DNA of 64,000 bases, from positions 6,617,208 through 6,681,207 of the forward strand of contig OZ024855.1 of assembly GCA_964017155.1 (NCBI GenBank), given 5' to 3'. The stretch is from Oasisia sp. SBJ-2009. Taxonomy: Eukaryota > Annelida > Polychaeta > Sabellida > Siboglinidae. Under the pieces are notes generated by a model. That model did not search any database. It had not been told where the DNA came from and saw nothing but the letters and a program-made list of their open reading frames with translations. Positions 23,400 to 38,860 of the stretch are shown here, piece by piece (position 1 is the stretch's first letter; each line of letters opens with the position of its first letter). A program made the translations under genes and the position numbers.

Positions 23400-26300
23400 T
23401 AAATGTCCGTTAATCAGGTAAGGTCATAGAAGACCACACCCGATGTTGACTGTCCACTTGCCAGGTTCATTTGGGTGGATATGTAGTTTTGTTCTCTCTC
23501 AATGTTTGCTTGTTGTGCCCGGGTGAGGATTACTTCTTTGAGTGGCAAAATGGCTCTTAATTATGCTTCGTTGCTTACAAGTATTACGTCGTGAAAGAAA
23601 TGATATGGTGCCGAAATATTAGACCAAGCAATCTAAGTTGTTATACTTATGTCATTCTAATCATATCACGTTATTTTGTGTATATACTTACATACACTCT
23701 TTAACTGCACTCTTTAACTGCACCATGTAATGTGTGAGTTTGTAGTGTAGTGAGATAGGTCGTGTCCTTGCTATGATCAAAATCATCCTTTGCATTACAA
23801 ATATCGACACGAAAGAATTATGGATCAATGTGTATATTTACGATAACTTACCTTTGATTCTCATAAAATGCGGACTGTTTAACAGGGTTATTTCGTGCTG
23901 GTAAAATCATACCTAACATTACTTTCGCGGGTAATTTTTTTCGGGAAAAATACAATCGTGACCATCTTGTACGGAACCTATCCAAGCAGAAAACTTGTTT
24001 CTCGCAATGTGTCTCCACCGTACCTTGGTCCTGTTATGTACTCAATTAAGGACGCCGAGTACGTCAGTCATATACAGAACACCACATGTCTGTATAAAGG
24101 TCTAGGCACATTGACGCCGTCGAAATATTAGTAGAGTCAACAGAGCGTGTCCATTCATCGAGGCGAAGTATTTCGCAAGAGTCCGAGTGTTCCTTTGCCT
24201 GCGCCAGGCCTTGGTCGACCGTAGTTGGCGGAAACCGCCCACCATCCTGCCTTGGTCGGCTTTATTTGCCTAACACCGCCCAAGATAAAGCTTCCATCAG
24301 CTAGATGTGTCATTATTAGGTGTGTCTGCTTCAAAATTGTTAACACTCAAATAAATTATCAATACAGGTCTAACCAACTACACAATTCTCTTATGAATTA
24401 ATGAGCTCTCGTGTGAAATTAACGAGTTATTCTGTGTCAAAGTATGCCACCTTAGTGCAACCTATCAACAACCAACAACATGTTCGTAGTGTGAATTGCT
24501 TTGTGTCACTGTAGCTATTTCAGGTTCATTGTATTGGTAAAAGAGAAATTAAAATATGCAATTGTTTTGCGGGACGTTTTCGTTCAACAACACCAATAAC
24601 AATGAACTAGCTTTCACGACCAGTTATGAAATATGTACTACTAATATTCAGACACATATTAGCAAATGAAATAGTACAATGTAAAATGTTTATCTAGCAA
24701 CTAAATTGGGTGGAAGAATGTATACTACACGGCCCCACAAAAACATTACAAAACGACTTTTGAAATTCCTACATTGGTTACTAAGTTTCGTATTACGATA
24801 TTTTCCCGGCATCTTTGGAGCACATAGTGTGTTCTGCATGTTTGCTTGTACAACATCTTATTCTATGATTTGCTCAAGGGCAGGGTCTGTGTGCATCAGT
24901 TTGTTCGTTTGTTCCTTCGATTTTAAATAAATGGCATTATTTTATTTGTTGATCAACCAAGTATTTTGGGTGCGTGAATGTAAGCTAGATAACTTTACAG
25001 AAACAATACCTAGGCTACATTGATTATTTAGCTTCATGTTATGATATTTCCCCCTGTCTTTGGAGAATATATTGTATTCTGCAGCACAGTGCACAACCGA
25101 GAACGTATTCTCTTGCATTTAATCACGTATTTAATAGTCAGTCTGACGAAATGGTACAATAATAGCAACTATTTATTATTCATAATAGGGGTCTCCTAAG
25201 TCAAATATTTTACAAACTAAATTTAAAATAACTATTGCATCACATAGTTGCAGTTACAAAATAAACACACCTACTCTCGATTTATCCATCTTTCGATCTA
25301 TTACATATAAGGTTGAGTAAAGTTTATTAAATTGTCGAAACATAGAAAACAGCGCCGAAACGACCAATATTCACCTGTAGGTACTTAGATGTACCACTTC
25401 GCCGATGCAATTTCTGCGAGTTTGTTTTCAAAACGCTGCCAGTGCGACCGAAGTATCCCGCCGAAACTACCAATTTTTACCGGCCACCCGAAGTGGCAGT
25501 GCGACCGAAGCATCCTAAATGCAAAAACGAAAAACGAATCGGGTTTTTCGTTCTTCTTACTTCACTTTTGAGAACGAAAAACGAAAAAGGAATTCGTTAT
25601 CCGTTTTTCGTTCGCAAATTTGAAAACGAAAAAGGAAAAAACGGTATATACACGGACCGTAGCAGCCTGGTGGTACTTAATAAAACCTTATCATCCTGTT
25701 TAACATACGTTGCTATAGATAAACTATAATGGTAATAAGCCAGCAAATGGATTGGTTTCCTTTAGGGAAGCCAATACAATTATTGGATGTAATTAAAATA
25801 CATTTTATTATTAAAGGTACTTCCTCCACTCGTTTGCTAATCGCCAAACTGGTTCTTTTGTCACCAAATGTGTAAAGTGTTAATAGTTTAACTAGTATGC
25901 ATAGTCAGAAATTTTTTAGAATGCGTATTTGTCATTTTTTTATCATGAAAAAAGAATCGCCGTTACACCGGGTATAACTGTCGAAACAACCAGCATCTGC
26001 CGTCGTCCTATGCTTTTTTTGTCACGTGGTTTATACGAGACCAAAACATCCAGGCAAGCTTACGCAAACATCAACAACCGGGAAGAGCGAGCACGTGCTT
26101 CGGAGATAGGTCGAGTGGAAGGTACGTAATAACTACGTATTATAGTCACGATTGATAATATAAAGATGTACGATCGATAATGGAATATGAATTCATCATG
26201 AATTAGTCAATATTAATAATAATTGCGAGTTATGTGCCAGTCATGGCGATCATTTACTTTCTGACGTAGGGCTAAGCTAAGCATGAAAACGGCCCCTAAA

Positions 26301-27000
26301 TCTTAGTGTTACAGCCGCCAAACACATGTTTGATACACCTTAACCCCAGATATTACCCGTACACTGCTGGCAATCGTCGCCCGTCGTAACAATACCGATA
26401 TTACGGTGATCACAGTACGAGCTACACTTCACTTCGTCCTGCCGTCGGCGGCGATGATGTCGAGTTGCCACGGAGTTTTGCGCGATTTTTTTTTCTTTTT
26501 TTCTCAATAATATGGTTTAATTTTGTAACCCTATGTGTGTTGTTGTATACAACATATGTGAGGAGACGTTTGGCGGCTGTATGTTGTTAGATAAGAAAAT
26601 GAAAGATCGCCCTGTTCATTAACATTGGGTCATCACTTGTACTGGCGGCCTGTGTAATTACCACTGCGTCGGTAGTAGTGAATATGTAATCACATATCAA
26701 GTGTGCGCGTGTTAAAATGTTGAACATTTTAGTTACGATATTTTGTATTAATGCAATTATGTAGCTTTGTATTTTAATTATGCAAACATTTCAAGTAGTG
26801 TTATACAACTACCAGCATGCCTATATGTAATGTTTAAATTGGCTTCCAGTGAACACTTTCAAATGACAAAGTTTAGATGTTCATGTGTAATAATCCAAAT
26901 GTGTGAGTTGTCATAACAACTGAGAAAGTATTTGTGGAATATGCAGTACTAAATTATTGTTTAGTGAACATGTTATTAAGTTCATCCATGCCTTTTTATG
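23400..27000. other. Intergenic DNA between GH9 and the P2X7-C-like gene
   Basis: No supported coding exon. A diverged direct duplication of about 75 bp lies at 24,769-24,841 and 25,014-25,084 (shared core TCTTTGGAG...TGTATTCTGCA). The second copy of the AACGAAAAA repeat lies at about 25,500-25,666. A GC-rich island at about 26,260-26,480 may hold the promoter or a non-coding first exon of the downstream plus-strand gene, which is inference only. Confidence 0.4.
25500..25666. mobile_element. AACGAAAAA-rich repeat, copy 2 of the 14.5-kb MITE-like element
   Basis: Shares with 14,531-14,688 the right end GTATATACACGGACC and an interior of alternating GAAAACGAAAAAGG and its complement CCGTTTTTCGTTC. 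The left terminal repeat is not seen, so this copy is truncated or rearranged. Confidence 0.5.
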
Positions 27001-27007
27001 TAAACAG

Positions 27008-28602
27008 ATGCCACCCCGCAACCGAGTTAGGACGAGAGGAGGGAGAGGAGGGAGAGGAGTTAGAGGGAGATTCAGCACAATAGATGCTGAACGAATACAA
27101 CAATTACAGGACGCACGTATTCGTTCAACTGAGGTAATATTAAATATCACATACAACAATTAACCGTAATAGATTTTACAATTTTAATAAGCACATATAT
27201 ATATATATTAATAAGCATAGGTACTTATATAGGACATTTATACTTTTAATTTTATTAAAACAATTTCACATAAACATCACATCCATAAATATTCATTGAA
27301 GCAATTTTTGTTATAGTTTTTCCATTGCGTGTGTGTAAATCATTAGTACAATGGTGATTCTTCCATGTAGTACATACATATTTTTGCATTCATTTACACA
27401 GGAAATGGTTCAGCAATTGGACATTACAGCGATGCGCCGTTTGGTGCATTCAATCATAACAGACCATCCAGGCATCGTATTTGATGCCCTGGATGCAATG
27501 CAAGCTGGGGACCCCAACCCCCCACCACCAACACCAGTAACCACCCCCAGTGGTGTGTCTGCGGCAGATGCCGAGACATGCCGACAGACATCGAAAGGCT
27601 ATGCTGTGGGTTACAGCACTGCATTTCGCAAAGACCCGTGAGTACTTAACACTGAATTGTAACAAAGAAACACTAGTTAAGCACATTACACTTGTGTAAT
27701 TATAATGCTTTTGTTTCTAAAGGAACAAATATCCATAAATAATTTAGTAATGAACCCTGAAATGTGTCTTATCTTTCATTAATCACAGGTGGAACATTCT
27801 TCCAATACTTCCTAAAAACGACATTCTATTACATATAACTACTAGCATAACACCACCTTAAACATGTTGGCTTTACATTTATCATGATTATTCAACCTTT
27901 ACATTCAGGCAGCACATTGAAATGTCAAAAAACTGAGATATGTTGTTAGAAAAATAAATGTTCTATTCAGTTTGCTACTTATGTATATTGTTGAGTGTAG
28001 CTAAAATAATTACAAATGAAATGTAATTTAATGACAGAGACCTCATATGATAAAAATAGGTAATTTCCACCACACTGTACAATACTACTGTATACCCCCT
28101 TATGTACCTGTGACACAATCCCCTGTGTACTATTCACTGCTCGCATAAAATGTGCAAGCAGGAATCAGCGTCTCTATCCTATACTGGGGTAAGATCTGCA
28201 GAGCATAAATCTACCAGGTGGAGTTGAGGGGCTAAAAAGTACTGAGTCTGGCTAATCAAGGCTAATTACCACAATGAATACTCCACATTTACCGTACAAC
28301 TTTATAATGGCCAATTACTCATAACATTTTTATCTTTGCAGGAGATTGAACTGGTATGCCTGGAGCCCCTTGTGCTTCAAATAAATATGGCGTACTGGGC
28401 AGAGATCTTTGCGCAGGATCCCGGACATGACACTGCAGCCCTTCGTCATGCTGCGTACCGTCATTTTGTGCTGTGGTGGCATGGCCGGCTTGGCGCAAAT
28501 GTCCGGCGAGTTATTCCAAGCTGTGTCGTCTGCCGAATCCGTGACAGATTCCCCAGCGCGAACGACCTGTACACAGGATTTCAGGTGAGCCGGCTAGCGT
28601 GA
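27008..28602 (+). CDS. P2X7-intracellular-domain-like (P2RX7_C-type) gene, probably incomplete
   Basis: Three plus-strand exons are seen: 27008-27133, 27402-27637 and 28342-28602. Exon 1 starts with ATG directly after an acceptor (AAACAG) and codes for an Arg/Gly-rich start (RTRGGRGGRGVRGR). Exon 2 codes for a helical part (MRRLVHSIITDHPGIVFDAL) and a Pro-rich linker. Exon 3 codes for the conserved C-terminal core: VCLEPLVLQ, then AAYRHFVLWWHGRLG, VRRVIPSCVV, IRDRFP and YTGF. This core is characteristic of the P2X purinoceptor 7 cytosolic domain and of many receptor-free invertebrate relatives of unknown function. Exon 2 ends in phase 2 but exon 3 starts in phase 0. The WC.C..C / CC zinc-binding section expected between them is not found in 27,638-28,341. 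Either an exon is lost or the gene is a pseudogene. No channel part (two membrane segments) is present. Confidence 0.65.
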
Positions 28603-30800
28603 CTCACCACCCCTGGTCATCCGGGAGCTGTGACGCCTCACTAGTTCGCTAGTCGGTGGTGGAGCGGTTGGTGCCATCGTTCTGCTTATCCTGCGTGGGT
28701 CCTCCGCCATCAGTTTGCGACGCCTCGTGACAAGTTCTGTGTCAGCCATCCTCCTTCGTACTGCATCCATCTGCATCTCTATGATGTAATTGTATGTTTT
28801 TGGCGTCTTGATTGGTACAGCGTACCAGTTTCCTGATTTCTTACTGTACATCCGTTTGTACCTGTAATTAAGACAAAGCTATTTTAATAACTGTGGTATG
28901 ATTTATGTAACGATACTTCAATAGTAGTGGGTTAACGTTATGTACAAACATTGGTTACCAACATTCATGACACTTCAGAATGTTCACTTTGTGTGTTTTG
29001 TAGCAGTTCCATGGTTGATTATGAACCGTATTGATCAACTTTGTACTATTTATACTTTTACACAAATAGTATTGCTGTGATAATTTGTGTGTACCAGTAT
29101 TTTTTTCTAAATTTATATATTAATTTCACTACACACTTAATTAATATAAATGTAACTGGAAATACTCACATCATTTCTCCTGCAGCATTCAAGCGGTACG
29201 GTCGGTCCTTGTGCTTTTGAAAATCTATTGCAGCCAGCTGCGTTCTGGCGACGTACACCGGGTAGCTGTAAGATACGAGAGATGTCAGTGAACTTTGTCG
29301 CAACAATTTCTTTATATACTGATTATAATGTTTTTGTATGTTTACAATGTGTATTTAATTATTTGCATTTTTATTTTTTTACATTATCACCAATTTATGT
29401 TATTTTATAGTATATTAATTTATTTTTTTACCGTCTCACAGTATATTTTACAATGTCGCAATCAATACTGTTTGCTTAGTCAATAATTTTTCATTATATA
29501 CAAATTGTTGTAAGCAATAACTACACTTTAATGTAATCATTTCTTTGTTTTTTAACAAAGGATCATAATATAATTATTTTTTTATGTTCATTATGTTATA
29601 TTACATGTAAGGTAAAAAAAATCAAATGACACATTTACAATGTACATGTGAGTTTATGACTTGTATTTATTGTCTAGTCATTAGAACATGTGTTAATATA
29701 TTCTTACTTAATATGCCTTGAATTACTGTTTATATCACGTTTGTAAGCATGAACATAATAGTTAATACAAAATGGTCACGAAAGCCAATAAATTCAATAA
29801 TAATATATGTTGCTGTTTATGTATGATTTTCAGCAAACGTTTAGCCAGTCATACAAAAAATATGTAATACATGATTAATTTACCTGAATGTGAAGAGTTT
29901 CGCAGCATACATCAAGATGTGGTGATGAAAAGCTTCCAGCTCTCCAGTGTGCCTGAAAGTTTAATGCATATGTCATTTCTAAGGGCATGATATTTCATGA
30001 AGACTTGCACTTCCTTTCTGTAGGTTTTCAATCGCCATCAATAATTACATTATCTGCATTTTACATACAACTACATTATGCTGACAACCTACACTAACTG
30101 GGCTGATAATGTATGAGTTATTCTTTATAACTGGCTCATACATAATGTGTTTTATAAACAGTGTAACAGTTGTATACACTGCATAACTGAAGCTGTTTAA
30201 ATACACACCTGAAGTTCACATAATGGTGAACGTTGTTCAGGAAGCGTACATTTAGTACAACTTCCACCAAGGCTTTGTGGGCTGGCGATCCTTGCTCCAG
30301 CCAGGCTTTGTCTGGCTCGTCCTCCAGCTGACCGTGAGAACACTGGCCAGCTGACACCCCACCACCAATCTGCCACTCATGCCTGTTGACCGTGTGGTGG
30401 ATCACTCCTCGCCATTCTGCCTACAACACAGCATTCTCACTACATAGGAAACCAAATGTTCATGTTACATTACATACATGACAATAAAATAAAACAAATA
30501 CAGAGTAATCAATATATCAATTAATGTTACTTTATTTTGTGGCAACTCATATAAATACATGTTAATGGAACATCTTTATAAAGATCATGATCAAAAGGAT
30601 AACTAAAAACTAAGATATAATATCTTTTGGAAACAATTACCTTGAATCGCTCCGCAGAACCTCCTGCTGTTTCGGCACAGTGCCAGAAGTGCCTCACGAT
30701 GTCGCTGCACCAAGGTGCCAAAGCCTTGTTCGCACGGATACTCGACACCTGGCAAATAAACAGATGAGAAAATAAGATGCTATAGCCATGTAGAACAACA

Positions 30801-30832
<32 letters not shown>

Positions 30833-33451
30833 GAAATTATATACATAGTATTTTACAAACATACCATCTTTCAGTGCCTCTCCTGTGCTATTGTGTGTCT
30901 GATTATGCATACTAACTGGTAAACCTGTACAAATTGATCGCCGTCTCGATCTTAGTTAGAAGCATTCAGATGTGCCACAATTAAGGAAAACTATTTACAC
31001 ACAAATATAGCTTATAGCTATGTACTCATTCATACAACTGAGTATATGAACATTTATTCTTTTTAAAGGTTTATTTTTATCACCTTTGAATTATTTGTAA
31101 ATTGTAATATTTTTATAATTTCATAATTTCTGAAACATTTATGTAACCATACAGAAAACAATGCATTTCTTCTAAATGACACCTACTTCCGACAGTTTTT
31201 TTCCAAGGTTCTTTGCAGCGTGCCAAATGTCCCACTGATGACATATCTGTGGGTACTCATCTCCTGAAACAGGAAACAGTTAATAAAGGGCACACACTTT
31301 ACACCCATATGAACCGAAATAGGCATAACATTAAAATGCTTTTTCTTTCATCAATCATTTGTACAAGACCTTTCATACAAACTGCACAAAAACATGTCTA
31401 CTTGGCATGAACTTTGGCTTGCATGAATGTGTAGTACTGAAAAGGTGCATGCAGTCATAGTATGCCTGTCATTCACAAAGCTTTATATAAAAATAAACTG
31501 TTCGAATAGTTGTATTACTTGTGTGAATCACATTCGTCAGAACACCATAATTTAAGACGTACAGTACAATTGATAACTGTTTAATTTATATTTGTGATAT
31601 TCCATTACTTAGAATGACAAGGTAACTCACGAAGGAAAGCAGCAATTTGGGTGTGTGCATCAGTGACGAGCTCTGCAATCTGCAGAGTGCCTGAAAACAG
31701 CGTGAGGCTTCTCTCAAGTGCCAACTTCTCCATGTTGGGAGACCGCAAGTTCACCTCCCTCTTGTCCACAACGACTGTGGACACAATGCTGTGCGAATCG
31801 CAGTCCATGAGAGTGTACGAACAGTATTGCGCACTGTGCCCAGGACTGTCGTTTCGTCCATCTCCTAAAACAACATATATCAAATAGCGGTTAGCTATCC
31901 AGTATAAATAAAACTATAAGTTGCATCCTATCTTACAAACAGTCAATTGGTAGTAGTTGTATTTTGAAAGTTAGTGTTGTATATTATGTAATAGTACACT
32001 AGTAAAGATAAAGGAGGACTAGTAAACCTGCCTAATAACTAGTCTTGTTGTCTAATCAAGGTTAATGTCATCCAACCCACCCTACATCAATCAATCAACT
32101 CTTTGTAGTCACAGTGACCCTAACTCCAACACATCCACAGGCTGGGGATGTAGTAACTAAATCCTAAGTCATTAAAACATTGATAAATTGTTGCCAGTGA
32201 GCAACTGGCTACAGCAGCTTCATTTTCTGATAAATGATGACATAGCTACCAGCTATGAACTTGTCTGGGCACTATTTGTAAGATTAAATGTTCTTTGATG
32301 TCTATAATTTTCTCTGTGATATTTTTATTTTCCAGTATTACAGTGCAGTAGAGCATTTTCATAATACTGTAATGTGAGCTGAATTTCCAAAATGATTATA
32401 AATAAATAAGTATATGATATAGAAAATGAATAATGGTAGGGTGATACTGCCAGTCAATGAGTGTAATCGGCATTCTTTTTCAATTGCGCAATTTTTAATA
32501 CAGATCATATCTTCACTTTTTAATTAATTACTTTTGTTATTTCTGTATTATTTCTTTGGTACCTTTATGAAAAGTGCATTGTTATTTAACTGGGGTTGCA
32601 ATATGTACTCTTTTTTAGTTCAAAAACAAACTGGAACGACTTAAATTTGGATTATTATTTTTTGCGGACTAGTAAACCTTTTGGCGGACTAGTAAACTTT
32701 TGACTTTACTAGTCCCGCTGTCTAGTAAAATAAATGCTGAAGTTCTATCCCTGAATTAGCTTATCTGAAATTAGTGATTATTAGTTATGTCATAAATATT
32801 GTATGTATGTTTATAAATGAGATAAATGGGCTTTGTAAACATAAATATGCCATAAAAAAAATATGCACGAAAAAAGTATTCATACAAGAACTCGTTAATG
32901 AGAACAACAGTTACCTGCAAGGACGAGTGGTTTTCCCTGCAGCTGTCCAGTGGTTGTAGTTCGAAGCTTCTCCCAATACTCCATTACTGCCGGCACAATG
33001 TACAGAGACTGCAGCCGGTCGAACTGTGCTGAACTCACCATTCCCAGGCACATGAATTTGAAGAGCAGGGCCACTTTCGTATAATTATTCCCTGACAACA
33101 GTATATTCACAGCCAGGAGGAAATCGCCTGCAAACCCTCCACGCTTGCGCAGCCTTGGCTGGGATGCCCACCTACGACCTTTGTGTCCCTTTGTGCAGGT
33201 CTGAAAACAACATCATTCTGTATGAGATGATGATGATTCATAAGTTGTTAAATATGTTAGGCACGTGTCGATTAACATTTACCTGATATATGTGAATATG
33301 AATATTATTTGCATCATGACTATTTCAATGCCACTACTAAAATACAAACGTATGATGCCACAAGAAACTGATTGTGACTAACTCCATTTCCTACATGAAA
33401 GTAATTTTGTATCTTTTTCAGACAGTACTTTATGATCCATAAAGTAACTGC

Positions 33452-33490
<39 letters not shown>

Positions 33491-36400
33491 GGTACTCACC
33501 CACACAAGTACGGCAGCACTTCCAATGTGGTTGACTTTCATGTTGAATGATCTTCCACACCCTTTAACTTGGCAAATGTTGTCAACCTATACCAGTAGAC
33601 ATATGCATAACCGTCAAAAGAAAGTAACAGTAATCGATACACAGGCATTCGTTCACCTACAAAACATATAAGGTTCTTTAAGAATGTCAAAGTATACTTC
33701 CACATATATCAAAAACATTTAGACGCATCCCAAAGGTTTATTAAGGAACATGTTTTCCAGGCCGTCTTTGATGTCCCTATTATTTCTCACGGTATGAAAA
33801 AGTTAAACAATTTAATGCCACCACATTTCAAACATAGGCACATAGTGATTTATGTAATACACCAACAATTTAGAAACAACCCCATCATTTAGAAACTAAA
33901 CCATCAGTGATGCATGTACATTTTCAATGGCTTGGCATTAAGTCAGCATTATTAATTCCAGTTATGACACCCTTATGCTTCATGATTGTAGAACAGAAGT
34001 GTCTAGATACCTTCATGTTTGCCAGTTCCAGCAGACAGTCTTCATAAACAATGAAGCAAGGTTTCCCTGTTGTCTCTTCTGGTGTTGTTGCCGTAGCTGT
34101 TTCCTCTTCTTCTGGGGTGGTAGTGTCAGCCACTGTCTCTTCTATGTCGTGGACAATATCACATGGGGTGACACTCTCTAGAGAGTCAATGTCGATGTGA
34201 CACCTATATTTAAAAAGCAAACAAGTGACTGTTGCCATCAATACTTCAATTTTACCACAATGTATTACTTAATCTACAATAATGTTGAATTACTTTTGGG
34301 CTTTGGCATACATATTGTGAGTTTGTAATTATGAATGACATTTATTTAGGTAATTCAAAGTCACTCCGTTGTCTTTTTTAAACATAATGCCTTCATTGGT
34401 TTCTTCTCTCATTATGTATACACAATGCTTAGACACACAGCCGAATTGTTTGAATGCAGCAACAGAACTGTTCATTACTGGCACACACACGCACGCACAC
34501 ACATTTATGTATCTATATATAAATGTATATATCTTCAGCCTCTCCACTCAGCCAGACCAGTTGATACAAATTAGAATAAATGGTATATGTCAGTTGTCAT
34601 CATAATATAAATGTTTGATTTGGCTACATTCACATCATTTCAAAATACTTAAGTGAACATCATAATCAACATACATTAACACCATATGCAGTGCAAAAGT
34701 ATATTTATAATCATACTAAATAGTATATGTTCAATATAAATATGTACCTATGTATCTCTTCTAATGTGTCATCTCCAAAGTGGTATGTAGTATCACCAGG
34801 ATCCACAGTCTCCAATCCCAATGGGTCATCATCATCTGGGTCACTGCAACAAAGTGTAGTGATTAACTCCAAGAATTTAGAATTGTGAAATAGCTGCCAT
34901 GATAACGACAATTTAATTATGGTAATGTGTCACCACTTCAGTGTACCCAATGTTGTGTTATGTATTATTTAATGTATTTCACACATTGTGTGTAGAAACA
35001 GGCCAAACGAAGTAGTTGTGATGTCTTAGCACACACAAATACACACATAATATTTACATAAAAATAATCAAACACAACTGAACATATCTTTTTTGTGTGG
35101 AACCCATTTTGATGCCATGCATGATATGGCGTTTCACTAAAGTGGAAGTTTAATTAATTGGGCCAAAACCATTGGCAATAAAAGCATGCATGGAAACATA
35201 AATAAATACTTACGTTTGTTGCAACTGTCCTGAGCTGCATCCAGCCTCAGGAAGAGACTGAATACCTGACAATGTGCTACCTGGGCTATGACCACTGATG
35301 CTTGATAGCGCAACCACAGATCGTGTCATATGTGCGGGCTGCAGTGGTGTCGAGGTTAAGTGTGGCTTTGTGTTGAAGCTGTTAAACAAAACAATGAATT
35401 CATAGGAGTAGTATTATTATTAGTTCTTAAACTACATGATCTCTAAGTAACAGTTACTCAGTGCGCTCACAATATGTATATAAAAACTACTGAAATATGC
35501 ATGTAAATAAAAAAGGTTAATCAATTAAGTTACACAAGTCAAGTAATATAGCAATGGGTCATTAAGTTCTTTGGACTATATTGTGAGATTATGAATGACA
35601 TGTGGTTTTGTGAATCAAGGTCACTGTGTAGTATCTTCAATGTAATCACCTAATTTGCCTTTTCTCTGGTTATTCATATGAGCTGACTAGAAACACAGAC
35701 ACCTTTTTGTGAGAACAGCAGTATGAATTTCCAATGTATACTTGTATATTTTGTCTCTGTGTCAATTGTCACTTGCAGGTGACAATATATACCAGTAGAC
35801 ACAAAAGTTACATCATTTTAAAGATAATAAACAAACAGTGAAATAACCACAACTTGCATGTCAAATTGGTAGCTTACATGAAGATAAAGCTTAAAACATA
35901 CAGGCATCAAATTTTCCAGTTTAACTGCTGGGTTATTGATGCAGCCCCTAATCCCCCATCAAGGTCAGGGACAGGTAATTTGTTAAGAAGTCAGCCCCTA
36001 TGCCCTCTACTGGGCTATTGATATAACACCTATCAAAGTAATTAATTACACAACTTAGCACCAATTGCACAAACACCACAGGAGTACTGTGTCCTGAGAT
36101 CTCCTAAAAGACCTGCAGAAACAGGCAATCTGCTCACATTTAACATTTTGAGAATGCCTTCAGATGTCCTTACAAATGACTAGTTTGTTAATACTCTCAG
36201 ACATACATATATGCCAAATTAGAGGAAAAGGTTCATAGAAGCTTTCGAATGAAAAAGGAAAATTTTAAATGTACCAACATTTTAGAACCAAAAGTACAAA
36301 TTTGTAAATCAAATTTACATTTCATGTGCATATACAATATACAGTATGCAAATTTTTTAATAACACGCTTGACTGCTAACAATGGTCAGCGCACACAAAG

Positions 36401-38803
36401 TGATGACATAAGTCCGTTGGACCGAAAAAAACTATTTGAATCAATGTCATCTGGCTAATTGCCACTGTATGCTAGCTTAAATAAAATAAATTAAAAAGAT
36501 AAGGTTTGAAAAGTAAAATTTACATAACATTCTAGTGAAAGAGGAGAACACAGCTAGCAGTGAACAAAGCCTGGCAGTGCCATCAACTACTGTTTGACAA
36601 AAGGATGGGTTAGTATTTAGAACATGTATGTTAACGTGTCAGTATCCCCTTTGTTCTTTAGTTGGGACTGCTATTGCTAGGTGCAACAGCAAGCTGGCTG
36701 CACTTTTGTTGAGTCACCCTGTTGTCTGTATGATGGATCAGCTTCTATAAGTGAGGATTTGGAATGAGAATATTGTAAGAAAATTTGAACATCAAATTGT
36801 ACTTTGCAGTTTACTTGATTAACTGTTGTTTGTCACTTTGTGTTTTGTGATTTTATGAAAATAATAAGAACTTAACAAGTTTTGCTTTAATTAATAGTTT
36901 ATACACTGGTAGAAGTATTTGTTACATCAATCACGTACATCCAATAATCTGTAAACAAATACAATTATTCAATATTACTTGCTTGCCTCATTTAATATTC
37001 GTCAAACAACCATGCTTTCATGATAGAAAGTGGTGGTTTTCACCTATGACAGTCCACATATCAAATACAAAAGGGTTGGGTTCAAATACACATTTAGGGA
37101 TCAAATACAATTCGGTCAAATAAAATGCAAATACAACTCGGTCAAATCAAATTTCCAATTCAAATACACAGCAATGTTTTATTGAAATACTATTAATTTA
37201 CACTGCCATTTTTGAAATTTGATTCAAATACATGGCTGCTTTTCCATTATGGTTCAAGTGTGTTGCCTACTGTAGAGTAATTGGCAATCAGATTTACTAG
37301 ACTCTCCTTATCTGCACTACTGTACCAACTAGTGGATAGCTCTTCCCATGCACCAGAGGAAACCTCGGTTCCTTTGTCTTTGCCCAGGATACACAGCAGG
37401 TTTCTTTAAAGCACCTTCCCTGTGAATACCTGCCTTTATGACTATAGATAAGATTCAATGGCTTCCCATTCAAATATTTATGCTAATGTTTGACCACCTT
37501 CACTGCAGGCCAATTTCCACAGTGGTGCCTGCCCACTGTTGACCAGGTGTGACAAACATTCTGTCTTGACTCCTGACTTTTTAGTGAGCCAGTTTATGCC
37601 AGGCAATGCTTTACCTTTTATTGGACATTTTTATGTGTATTTGATTGTATTTTCAAGTAATTTTCAAATGCACACCAAATATAAAATACAAGCAATTTTA
37701 TGATATGTCAATGAAATCTTATTCACAGAACTTTATGTGCAAATTTCCATTACTGTTACGAATATGGCAGAGGCCGTTTGGCTCAGCAATCTCACTGACA
37801 TTCTCTAACTGTAATCTATAAGCCACGTCTGTAAAATTAAATAGGTCACCTTACATTACAGTTGATGGGTATTTTGAAGATTCAAAATAACTTGTTTGTT
37901 GAAAGATGATTTGCAGTGAAGGCCTTCAGTTTGGCAAGCATTACATGTGATCATGAAACATACTTTTTTAAATACGTTGTCAGTATCTAAATTGTGAAAT
38001 ACTTTAAGAAAGTATTTCAATACAAATACTTTTCATTCATAATGGTCAAATACAAATACTTTATAAAAAAAGTATTTCTACACTTTAAAATACAAATTAA
38101 TTTGAGTCCAAGTCTGATGGCAACTGTCCGTAGGGACTGGTGCACAGTATTTCTAGCTAGCTGGTAGTCCATCATTATCGATAATTAGTCCTAAATGATT
38201 TTATTATGTAAAAGGGACAGCTGTTGGCCTGTTACTAGTCCAAGGTCTAAAAGTACTTGTCACAGCTAGGGGAGAAAGGTATTTCTGCTCATGGGTAGAA
38301 ATATTTCTTCCGTGGTTTCTGCCCAGATGACATAAACGTGCCAACCCTGCAAGCTCCCATGATAAAACTACAGTACCTTTGGGATAAATATTTACTGCAA
38401 AATGTTTGTTAAGTCCTCACCATGTTGTATGTTTTTAATGGATCCATGACATTTTGGTAAAGGACATTTTGGTAACTGACACTTTGGTAATGGACATTTT
38501 GGTAACAGGACATTTCGGTAACAGGACTTTTTGGTAACAAGACATTTCGGTAAAACAACTAAGTCCAGTCTGCCATATCAGGAGGTAACCAGTTGAGATA
38601 TCAGTCAGTTAAACCATTTGTAAATTAGGATGGGAAGACAGGGAACTTGGCTTCCCACCTGCAGTCAGGCATGGTGTAAGGTGCTTGCCTCTGAAGGGAA
38701 CATGGCTTCCAAATAGCAGTGGTGGTGGCTAGAGTGGTCAACCACTACAGCCAACCTGTGACTAGCAGGACACATTTAAATCCAGACACATGTAAGATAA
38801 TGT

Positions 38804-38860
<57 letters not shown>

